Below the pieces are notes generated by a model, which searched no databases, was not told the DNA's origin, and saw nothing but the letters and a program-made list of their open reading frames with translations. A stretch of 46,615 bases of DNA, from contig MPNW01001008.1 of NCBI GenBank assembly GCA_011800805.1, forward strand, positions 6,235-52,849. The letters run 5' to 3'. This document shows positions 33,501-42,795 of the stretch, one piece after another. This DNA comes from Hirudo medicinalis (Eukaryota; Annelida; Clitellata; Hirudinida; Hirudinidae). A program made the translations under genes and the position numbers. Position 1 is the stretch's first letter. Each line of letters begins with the position of its first letter.

Positions 33501-35920
33501 GAAAGCAACCACCTGTGCCAACTTCAATTTAATAAAATACCATTTTTTAACAGATGATGAAAACCCTAATACCATGCCACCTAATATTGGTAAAGCATTT
33601 GCTTCTTATACGCATTTATTATATTTTCAAATAAATAACATTTAATTGGTGCCTAATAAATCAATAATATTATTTGTTCGGTAATAATGATAGGTAAATA
33701 GCCATCAATAATTTAGGAAACACTAAACTACCCTTCGTCATGACATCAGCATGCGAGCAAATTGAATTGCAAGAGTATTTTGAACATGATTAGATATTTT
33801 AAAACTTATATTTCAGAGCGATTTCAATATATTAATTTATTTAATTTATAATTTAATTTTATTACGTTTACAAATTAAATTCAAGTCGACATTGACGAAT
33901 GTAAACTCGGCTACCACTTTTGTGATTTGAGGAGGTCCAAGTGCGTCAACATCATCTTAGGCTACTTTTGCCAATGCTTGGTTGGATATAAAAACATCAC
34001 TGATACAGATTGTATGGGTGCGATTTTTTGAAATATTACGATCATAATAACAAATGATGTTATTATTACAATTATTGCCATCTATTATTACTAAGCCTCA
34101 TCAATTACAAAAGTACTACAATCATAATTCTTTGCATAATTCATTTTTTTTTAAAGGTTTAAGATGATTAAGAATTTTCATTATTAACCAAGACTCCGTG
34201 CAATTTCTAGACATCGATGAATGCAATAGCAGCGTTCACTCTTGCAACTTGACAGTTTCTTCATGTTTCAATGAAATTGGCAGTTACAGTTGCCGATGCA
34301 AGGATGGATACAACAAATTTTCGAATAGTATTACTTGTCACGGTGCAGTTGTCTCTAGTGTTGGTGAAAGAACTGCAAGATTTATGTCAATGTTCTGGTT
34401 AACCGGCCCTGAAAACCTAATCTTGCTGATAAGCATAATGGTAAGTGTTTTGCAATAGTGATAAGTGTTTGTTAAAAATCTTTATCACTTCACATTAAAC
34501 CCCATCAAATGGATTTTTTTGAAAATTGAACCATTTTCTTAGTGAGGTATTTCTTAGTGAGGTATCGACTCAATTGATTCGAGGATGTGAAAGATTTATT
34601 TCCCTTTTAAAATACCAAATGCAATGTTTTCTGCTTCCCATTGCAGATACCCTATTAAGAGACTCAGCTGGAATGTATTTTGGAGCATTTTCTGCGTCTG
34701 CAAAATTGAGTAACAATATTTGATGAAGACATCTTGTTGTTAATTGACACACTTCTCATATTACGACTTACGATTTTTTGATAATGAATTTTTTTATGAA
34801 GTAGATTTTCATAATCGAAGCTTGCTTTAACGTTCAAAGTAGATTTTTTATCTCAAACAGGCATTGGTTTGGAATGGTTTTGTGAGGATTTTGTAGACGA
34901 AATCAAGCGATAACTTGAAGTTAATCACATAGGCAACTTGATCACTAATATGTTTGTTATTAACAGCTTCGAATAAAAATTCTATGGCTCCTTTTTAGTC
35001 TCTATTTACTATACTTTTTTTTTAAATGTCGACATAATAAATCGACAGTATATTGGCGATATGAAGGGGGAAATCTGCGTAAGCACAAATTATTATTTAA
35101 AATAGAAGATATAAACAATTTAAAAATTATAATATAATAAATAATAAATTATAAATAATTGTATAATAATATAATATATAGTAAATTATTAATAATTATA
35201 TAATAAATCTTCAGGTAAGAAATGTACATTAACTTCCTTTTAGGAATCTACAAAACTTCATTTTGGACAAAGACTGGATGAAATCAATTCACTCGCTGAG
35301 ATGCATTCTTCGTATAATATATATTTCGTGATTGTCTCATCCTTTTTTGAAGTTTGAATTTATTCCCATCGATTCTTAATTAACAAATTGTAATTTAATT
35401 AACAAATGCTGTTAGTTATTAACACATTGAAAATCTCGCGATTCTTTATATTTGGAATAAGATGATAATCTTCTAGTGCATTGTATAAGACTGTTAATTA
35501 CTTTTCTGAAATATCAAGGTATGTAGACGAATATTGCCTGATTATGTTTAAGTGAATGATCAAAATTCACCGAAAATTGTAACATTATTTATACAATGTC
35601 TGTGCAATTTCTTTTTTTTTTAAATCAGAAGTTCTAATATTTAAGTCTAACTTGAACAATTTCGTCGTTAGATTTTCTGTCTGCAGCCAATGTTTTCGAT
35701 AGGGATTAAATCGTATTATCCGCCAAATCCGAGTAAAACAAATTCATTGATGCACCCATTTCTTAAGATCTAAAAAGAATTTTATTAAAATATAATTTCC
35801 CTTGCAGACACATTCATCGTTTTTGGCTTCCTTCTTGTCCTTCTCAGTGCAGTGAGGACGGCGGCAAACCCCATTGCAGGTGCTTGCAACCCGGGTGTGA
35901 GAGTAAAGGTCACAGCATAG
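30542..35920 (+). CDS. EGF_CA gene built of micro-exon/EGF cassettes, possible short membrane anchor
   Basis: Exons, all phase 1-1 and multiples of three: micro-exons 30542-30568, 31916-31957 and 33554-33589; EGF exons 30908-31039, 31470-31604, 32515-32646, 33189-33323, 33886-34017 and 34211-34342. EGF types alternate between DIDECKLGYH and DIDECKTGEH, with a last DIDECNSSVH type. Modules 2 and 4 appear identical in protein, as do 1 and 5. A candidate last exon, 35808-35920, has an excellent acceptor (TTTCCCTTGCAG), fits the phase, encodes TFIVFGFLLVLLSAV (membrane-like) and a ~20-residue tail, then stops. The alternative is read-through of the last EGF exon to a strong donor at 34441 (ATGGTAAGTG). 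No PTP exons follow, so this may be an RPTP relative that lost its phosphatase, or an adhesion-like protein. The 5' end was not found. Confidence 0.62.
31050..31180. repeat. imperfect (ATT)n microsatellite
   Basis: ATT/GTT repeat of about 125 bases right after the donor of the EGF exon 30908-31039. The equivalent place in the third cassette (34020-34100) has only a short TATTATTAC tract, so the repeat expanded after duplication. Confidence 0.9.
31635..31805 (-). mobile_element. SINE copy (family S1)
   Basis: Minus-strand copy with the TGCGAGCGACGG, GTTACGTGTCGTG, CGCAACCCAGCTTG and GGCGCTATATAAATAG blocks. The same insertion, with the same flanking EGF exon, is present at 33350-33535, so it predates the cassette duplication. 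Confidence 0.75.
31867..31880 (+). pseudogene. start of a lost EGF exon
   Basis: TTGTAG followed by ACATCGATGAATCTGG looks like an acceptor plus the first residues of an EGF module (DIDE, then S in place of C). Nothing EGF-like follows. It is probably the stub of a deleted exon, just upstream of the micro-exon at 31916. Confidence 0.4.
32283..32470 (+). mobile_element. SINE copy (family S1), plus strand
   Basis: Contains TTCCTGCATGCG, GTCGTAATGTGTCGTGTTCG, CGACCCATCCTGCATTGCC, GGAGCGCTATATAAATGGTA, ATGCCTTCACGTCC and AAGGCACTCAAAAGATCG in this order. This gives the fullest view of the 3' half of the family. It lies just upstream of the EGF exon at 32515. Confidence 0.78.
32681..32966. mobile_element. 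hAT-type MITE, 286 bp, with 8-bp target duplication
   Basis: The ends are inverted: CAGAGCTGTGGAGTCGG at the left, and the reverse complement of the right end reads CGGGGCTGTGGAGTTGGAG. Inside are further CCGACT/AGTCGG-like subrepeats. The flanks ATAATAAC (32673-32680) and ACAATGAC (32967-32974) agree at 6 of 8 positions. The paralogous intron after the EGF exon ending at 34017 has CATAATAACAAATGATG at 34045-34061 without any insert, which is the empty site. It has no coding capacity. An 8-bp target duplication and CAG-type ends fit the hAT superfamily. Confidence 0.82.
33350..33535 (-). mobile_element. SINE copy (family S1), duplicated with its cassette
   Basis: Same insertion as 31635-31805, carried by the cassette duplication. 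It has TGCGAGCGACTG, AATGTCATGTG, CGCAACCCAGCTTGCACC and GGTGCTTTATAAATGG blocks on the minus strand, with independent substitutions. Confidence 0.75.
34343..35807. other. large interval between last EGF exon and candidate membrane exon
   Basis: If the EGF gene reads through its usual donor, an open frame runs to a strong GTAAGT at 34441 and encodes a moderately hydrophobic end (ENLILLISIM). Around 34500-34730 there are open frames on both strands, none recognised. The rest is A+T-rich and featureless. Confidence 0.5.
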
Positions 35921-37011
35921 GTATGAATTATTTCGTTCGTGTTTATTTTGCCTCATTTTATTAAAGATGGTTAACTTAAAAAATTAATTATGAGGAAATA
36001 TTTCTAAATGATTTAACTACTCATAATTCATAATTGTATCACAACAATGCATGTTTTATATGGTTATTTGTATTTAATATTCGTTAATATATTTGATAAA
36101 CGACAGACTCCTAGGTGCCGAGCTTATAATCAACCTAATTATAATTAATAAATAATTATTCGGTTAAAAGTTGCTGTTAAAATTTATTTTATTCATTCTC
36201 TCGCGTTTTTCCGATTAATTTTACATAATTTAAAATATAATACTTTTTATGACATAATTTAACCTTTTATTTAAAGTTTATTTTAAAAATGTTTGAGATT
36301 GTGAAGAACAGAGTTGCTAAGAATACCTGAGAATAACCGGTAAATATAGAACAAATTGCTTGAGATTGATTGAAAGAAAATGAAAACAGAAACTAATGAC
36401 TTCTTTATCTTGTTTTATTCTCGCTGAGACAAAAGTTTGTGAGTTTGTTACCTTATTCAAACAATCAACATTTGGTTGGGCTGTTCTTCCAGAAAGCATG
36501 TTCCGAAAGCACCACAGACTGAAGAATGTATGCAATTATTATTTTAATATTATATATATTTAATATTTTAATACAGTTTAGTTATTTTTCCTTGCATTGA
36601 AAGCACACATTTACACTTTAAAATCATTTCAATTTACACCAACAATTTCAATTTCCAATAATTTCACAATGCAGTGAGCTGGAATTGAAGTCTGGAGTGC
36701 TTTTTACATTTCCATCCTGCGCTAGATGAATGAATCAAATGTTTCTCACGAAATTCCTTTCTGAATCTGCTTCAGGGTGTGACATCCAATTTTCAACACA
36801 GGATTTATTAATTCTGTGCTTTTACTTTAAATTGTCGAACGGCTGTTGTTGAAATATTACGAAATTAAAAACAATCGAGGTTTTCGAAGGTCATTAAGTG
36901 ATTAAATGCTGTTGTCGGATTTTGTTTACAATCCTGTCTGATATTTTCATTTCTAAGGAAAACGTAAATTCAAACTCGATAGCAACACAATTTATATTCT
37001 TTTTGATGACC
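35921..37011. other. convergent intergenic interval
   Basis: This lies between the plus-strand EGF gene and the minus-strand kinase. No convincing exon, repeat or element was found. Short minus-strand open frames (for example 36317-36535) lack splice sites or recognisable domains. Confidence 0.6.
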
Positions 37012-37017
37012 TTTATT
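37012..37017 (-). promoter_or_regulatory. candidate polyadenylation signal of the kinase gene
   Basis: AATAAA on the minus strand, about 31 bases past the TAA of the kinase. This close spacing supports the chosen terminal exon. Confidence 0.5.
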
Positions 37018-37047
37018 TTTTCAACAAATACTTTAACATTTCGTAAG

Positions 37048-37952
37048 TTACGAAATAACACACGGAGATTTTGACGATTTCCTCTTTTGCCGATTTAATG
37101 ATATCACACTCGACCGGATCATCAGATCCGGGGAACTGACTGTGGGGTTAAATATATTACCATTTTTAACTCGTTGATAACTCAAACAAAGTTAAATATT
37201 TGTCTAGTACAGTTTCAGGCTCTGATTTATGGTTTAGTCAGTGATAATATTACTAATTAATAATAATTCTAATATTGGAATTCTAGTATTAGGATATTTA
37301 AAATAAAATCTTAAAGGTGTTAAGAATAATTTAAATTAGTTGTCAACTAAATCAAATCTGAATTAAAGATGCCAACCCTAACCTCCATCGTCTATCAAGT
37401 TTATGACACTTCGAATTTCAAATGTGGCCTCATCGTCGGTGTCGAAATTTGTGATGAAGTGGTCTCTTTGTAGTTTCTCAGCTGTTGGTCTTTGGCTGGG
37501 TTTTTTGGTCAAACATCTTTTCGTGAAATTCCTCATTTCTTTCGATCTTTAATTTATTTTATAGAAATTATTTATAAGTTAAAATCAATTATTTTCCTTT
37601 AAAAAGGCATTTTATATTTAACACACATTTTGACTAGAAAAAGTGTTAAATTTTGTTTATACATGCATTGTTTGAATAAGCTGGTTTAGAAGCATGATGT
37701 TCCAGTCTGTTATATGATATCATTCAATTTGTAATAATTTTTACTTTTGATTAAATCATTTTCAGTTAAATCATTTATTTATTTATTTAAAAACGAATTA
37801 ATCACATCACATCATTTATTTAGCCAACAAACCGATCACTTGAAAGCTTCGGAGGAGTTTTGTCAACGACAAGTTTAATCATGCTTTCGTCGATCAACCA
37901 GGCTGTTAATTCAAATAGTTTGTAAAATCACACAAACCGATTGAAATAATGT

Positions 37953-37983
<31 letters not shown>

Positions 37984-40823
37984 GNAATCACACAAACCGA
38001 TTGAAATAATGTAAATTATATATATATATATATATATATGTTTTCTAATTTAATTTTTTTAACAAATATAAAAAAAATTCGTACGTGCGTTTCCAGTGGC
38101 CATTTCGAATATTGTTATCCCGAGAGACCAAATGTCTGCCTGAGATATAAAAATAATTCTATAATATATTTGATATTTTGTGATATTTTTAAGGTTTTCA
38201 TTTGATATTTATAATTATTCAATAATAAAAGGTTTATTATGCCGCATTAAAGTGATATAATTAAAAACCGTAATATTTGATAGCCATAGCGTAATTATTG
38301 AGTTATTATTAATTATTATTACAAAAACTTATTTGTAAGTTCTATTGCAAGCAATTTGTTATCCTACCTTGGTGTTGTACCATGATTTACGATCTGGAAA
38401 TGTGCACAGCATTGTTTCAGGAGCCATCCTTTCGATTGCAAGTAAATTTTGTTTTGTTCCATTTACTCATTTTAAGGTTTAATAATTATTTAAATGAATT
38501 GCAATTACTTATAATTTCATTTATAGCATTTAACAAAATTATAATATAATTAACTTGTGAAAATGCATAAAAATGCGGTAATATAAATAAATAGCTTATG
38601 CATAAACATATAATATAAATAACTGATGGATATGCATAAAAATATAATATAATTAACTTATCAACACACATAAAATTGTTATACAAATAAGTTATGAATA
38701 TGCATACTTACCATGGAATCGTCCCAACGAGAGTGTTTAGTTTCTCGGATGGAGATGCCAGTTTAATCGACAGGCCAAAGTCAACTGGAAGAGAAATTAT
38801 CAACATATATACATATATATATTTATATTTATTTATTTATTCAAATAAAGAGAAAAAAGAAAAAAAAACAGAACTTACGACCTACCTAACTTTACGAGGC
38901 CTCTGGTTGTGAACATGATGTTGTCGCCCTTGATGTCCCTGTGGACAATCAGTTTTGAGTGGAGGAATGCCAGTGCTTTTAGTACGTTCTTCAAGACGTA
39001 CCTAATCCAATGCTGAATTGGTTAAGGAATGTTGGCTGGTTAGTATTTCCTTGGCTAATTACTTTGTCATTTTATTGGTTAACTAATTTGTTGGCTGACG
39101 TTGATGTTGTTGTAATCGATTTGAATTAACCGTTTTTATTACCGGAAGATATTGACTTAATTATTAACGTATTTCTAATATGAATGAATACGGCATGATA
39201 TTTTATAAAAATGAGTAGATTAAGATTATTAAGATAATAATGATTAGTGCTGTTGTTATTATTTTTATTATTGTTCTTGTTGTTGTTACTATTATTATTA
39301 TTATTATATTTTTTTCCTTTATTTTCTCAGCCAAACAAGGGAACAAACATAATCACGGATCAAGGACCTCTTATAAATCAAGAAATATTATTATTATCGT
39401 TAATGTTGTCGTTGTTACTATTGTCATTATTATTATTCTTATTATTACTATCATTGTTATTATTATTATTAATTTATTATCATTGTTATTATTATTATTA
39501 TTAATTTATTATCGTTACCTCTTTGAACGACCTCTGAGACATCTGAAGGATTACCGACCTGACGCTGCCTCCAGCGCAGTTCTCCATGACCAGCCACAGG
39601 CATCCTGATTTGGACTTCTTGAAATCAATGAATGCTCCGTAGAATTCCAACATGTTTGAGTGTCCTGAACACTGAATGATTGTTCACATTTTTATTAATT
39701 ACGTAATTAAAATTCAAATAATTAGTGGAATAATTAGTTTGTGTGATGCAAATAGATATATCCTTAAATCAATCACATAAAGGAATGGGATGCTTAAGTG
39801 CACATCGAGAAGGTATCGAATTCAAACAATTTATTCAATAAATTAAGAAAATAAAATTAATGAATTATTCAATAAAACGCCTGAATGATTTCCTACCGTT
39901 TTCATGATTTGCATTTCTCGTTCGCTACGTCTTCGGCTTTTCTGCAAAGTTGGTTAAATTACCATTACAAGTTGTGCAACAAATTAACGTTAAAAATGAT
40001 TACTTAAATTTTAACATGTACGTCGAAAATTATTATTATTATTATTATTATTAGTTAAACTATAACATTTACATTAACAAAATCTAACTAATTACGAGCC
40101 CACTAGAAGTAACGAACCTCCGTTAAGATTATCTGCTTGGCAGCATAAATTTCGTCTGTATGAATATTGCGAACCTGGTTAATAAATATTTTTCGATTAC
40201 CATTATTATTTTACATTTAATATTAATCAATCAATCAATCAATTATTGTTTATATCGCAACAACTAATTAAAAATTACAAATCACTCGTTCCTACCTTGA
40301 CGACGTTTCCGAAACTCCCTCGGCCCAACAAATCTACGATTTCAAAGTGTTCGTAAGGATTCTGAGAAGTATTTTAGAACATTTCAGTTACAACATCGAG
40401 CCTTCAGAATAATGGATTGCGACTGCCATAACGATAATTAACATGAACGTTCATTACATAACTAGATAACTAGAATGGCCTCGGTCGACGGGATGTGAAC
40501 CAGTGCTGCCATCGGGGGTGCAGAAAATATTAGACAGCAGATCATGTGCGAGCCATTGTTATTCTGAGATTGTAAACATAAATATTATTGCAGGAAGTCA
40601 TGGCGAAATACGTAGCTAGGGCAAGACATAAACATGGAAACGAAAATGATTTATTTCAACCTTAGGTCGACAAAATGATATTTAAATGCGTAGCGTAACG
40701 TAAAGACTAAAACTCCCATTAGTCATTTATCAACATCTGTCATCGCAAAGAATCGAATCCAACCTCCAAGTTCGCACTCAGACGACTGTGCTCATCGTTG
40801 CTTACTGGCGGCAAAATTGGCAT
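37048..40823 (-). CDS. STE20-like serine/threonine protein kinase, 326 residues
   Basis: Exons in transcript order: 40823-40806, 40361-40296, 40174-40118, 39941-39897, 39671-39519, 39012-38886, 38784-38712, 38428-38368, 38139-38085, 37902-37833, 37546-37383, 37139-37048. They sum to 981 nt with all phases consistent. The protein starts MPILPP-NPYEHFEIVDLLG and is almost only a kinase domain. Visible elements: P-loop GRGSFGNVV, lysine in YAAKQI, helix C glutamate in EREMQIMK, FYGAF and LVMENCAGGS hinge, HRDIKGDN catalytic loop, DFGLS, activation segment ending TLVGTIPWMAPE, ADIWSLGITIFEMATG, and RPTAEKL in subdomain XI. HRDIKGDN and VGT.PWMAPE are STE20-group signatures (misshapen/NIK, myosin III or germinal-centre kinases). 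All catalytic residues are present, so it should be active. The tail is a short serine- and basic-rich peptide; the family's usual long C-terminal region is absent. A skipped longer 3' form cannot be excluded. Confidence 0.87.
37926..38040. repeat. near-exact direct repeat with (AT)n around a single N (probable assembly artefact)
   Basis: 37926-37984 and 37986-38040 share AATCACACAAACCGATTGAA and the following bases, then an (AT)n run ending TATG, separated by one N at 37985. They differ only in the number of AT units. It is an unmerged overlap inside a kinase intron, as at 2217 and 22285. Confidence 0.78.
39240..39515. repeat. two imperfect (ATT)n microsatellites in a kinase intron
   Basis: ATT/GTT tracts at about 39240-39312 and 39386-39515, the second ending directly at the donor of the kinase exon 39671-39519. 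Their poly-Leu, poly-Ile and poly-Val frames are not genes. Confidence 0.9.
40031..40054. repeat. short (ATT)n microsatellite
   Basis: About eight ATT units in an intron of the kinase gene. Confidence 0.85.
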
Positions 40824-41364
40824 TTTAAAGAAGAAATTCAGAAAATACAATCGCTTTAAATTAAGGAATTGTTCTTTATGAGCGATTTATGGGAATTTAT
40901 TCGGCAAATGGATTCCGTTGAACTATTTTGTGGCAAAGAATGTTCGTTTTATTGATTTTTATTTGCAGTGAAATTTTTGAAGAAATGACACAAAAGAATA
41001 TCAGGAAAACAATTTTAAAAATGAATGAATTGAAATATCGCTCAAATTCGTATAAAAGAAGTTTATTGAAATTCCTCAGATCACCTCAGACGATGTTGAA
41101 GTAACATCGAGTAATTTATCAATAAATAAAATATAAATAGATAAATTATAATTAAATGTAATAAATATTAAGTTATAAATATTCAAAATATGTAAATTAT
41201 AAATTATATGGATTATAAATGATGTGGTTATAAATTTTTGTTTCAAACATTAAAAGTTAAAATTTCTTTTGCAATCATTATTTTATCACATTTTTAAGAA
41301 ATTTAACAAAAACAATTCCAATTAATTAAGAAACTTTTCGACGCATAAAAACAAGTCACTTTAA

Positions 41365-41418
<54 letters not shown>

Positions 41419-42795
41419 TCATAATCAATAATTTCCCATAATTTATTGGATACCATTTATTTTAAATTTTTTCTCAGTTGTTCAAATCAAAATTTAACCA
41501 AGGCTTAACTAGGATTTTAAACTAGAAATTCTAAGAATGCCAATCTCCCAGGGAAAATCTGGCCTTGGTTTCTGACAAGAATGATCTGATTTTATTTACT
41601 AACCAAATCCAACCTGTTGTTATATATTTCGGCAACTCTCGAGACACTCAAACAACACTTTAAAATCCAAGCTTAGCACTTAATTCTGCTTATTTTCGAT
41701 GATCTGCGTCGGTGGTTTCAAAGCAGCACTGATTTCAATGAATGCCGTTGAATAATCTGGAAGGCCTTGTCGCAATCGGTCATAAAGATTGCCTTTTCTT
41801 TCTGTTTGAACACTGTTTATTTGTCATTAACGCGCAAAAGAATTTCTGGCTTTCTGGATTTATTTTAGAATTAATTGAAATAATCTTCTTTTAATATGTC
41901 GATGACCACAAAATGGCACAAAGTTTAAGCAACCCAAATTCAATTAAAATGTGATTTGAATAATTTATTTTCATAATTTGCACCAATTTATTTGTTTTTT
42001 TTTCCAGAGAAAAAACTTGAAAAAAACCAGAGAAATTACTTGAAGCAAGTATATTCTGTTAGGGTTGTTTTTATAACGTGGCTCACCATCGCCTGTCAAT
42101 TTGCAGTCTGAATGTCTGGAGTCTTTTTTTTTAAGCGGCAACATTTAAGGATTAATCATTTAAGGATTAAACATTTAAGGATTTAATCACGAAATGCTGA
42201 GATGTTCCAATGTCACAGGAGGTTGAAATCAATCGCTAACGATTTTTACACAGCTTAAATTTCTTTTTACTTTTTAACATCCGAATTAACATCAGAATTA
42301 ACATACTTTCATGGATCATTAATTGCATTAACTAGCATTTAATGTCATTAAATGTCATTGAATTGACCTAAACAGTTTCTATGACCGTTGGTTCAACATG
42401 CACATTTGCCGAATGCAGATAAAGTCACAGAAGATTCGAGTGAATATCTATAAAGTTAAAACCCAAAGATATTAAAATGCAGGATAATTTAAATTATTCT
42501 CGATTCAAATTGTTTCTATTTCTTTTGTTTCGTTTTGTTTTCACGAGTGATAATCAGGAGTCCACGTTAAAAAGAAAAGTGAAAATGACATCTAGCGAAA
42601 CATTCTTACACTGATGAGGCTGAGAAAGTTGTAATACGTCGACAACAGGAGAAATGTAACAGGAACAACGAATGTGTTGTAATTGAGTCAAGAAAGTTTT
42701 TGAATTTTCACATGATTATTACAATTGCAACTGGCCCAAACAATCGTCTAATCAATATTCACGGCTACTTAATATTAATTAATAGCGTTAAATAT
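40824..42795. other. intergenic interval between kinase and GPCR
   Basis: It contains an (AAT)n run at about 41367-41419 and three tandem copies of a CATTTAAGGATTAA-like unit at 42137-42185. At 41680-41801 on the minus strand, after a TGTTCAAACAG acceptor, there is a coding-like island open in two frames: one reads KEKAIFMTDCDKAFQIIQRH and stops, another reads ~40 residues beginning ERKGNLYDRLRQGLPDYSTA and stops at 41680-41682. I recognise neither. The kinase promoter should lie just right of 40823, but no clear TATA or other element can be defended. Confidence 0.5.

Larger units (their letters stand above)
30541..34150 (+). repeat. three tandem cassettes of about 1.4-1.7 kb (micro-exon, EGF, EGF, SINE)
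   Basis: Cassettes start at the micro-exons near 30542, 31916 and 33554. 30541-31060 matches 33553-34040 closely, introns included; 31410-31780 matches 33150-33520, including the same SINE insertion. The middle cassette is more diverged: its micro-exon is longer and it carries a separate SINE (32283-32470) and a hAT MITE (32681-32966). The first and third cassettes resemble each other most. Confidence 0.85.

Noticed and set aside
34526..34752. Overlapping open frames on both strands
   Set aside because: No splice sites, start context or recognisable domain; chance open frames in an intron-like interval.
39240..39608. Long hydrophobic plus-strand frame of 122 codons
   Set aside because: Mostly ATT/GTT repeat plus antisense of the kinase exon 39671-39519.
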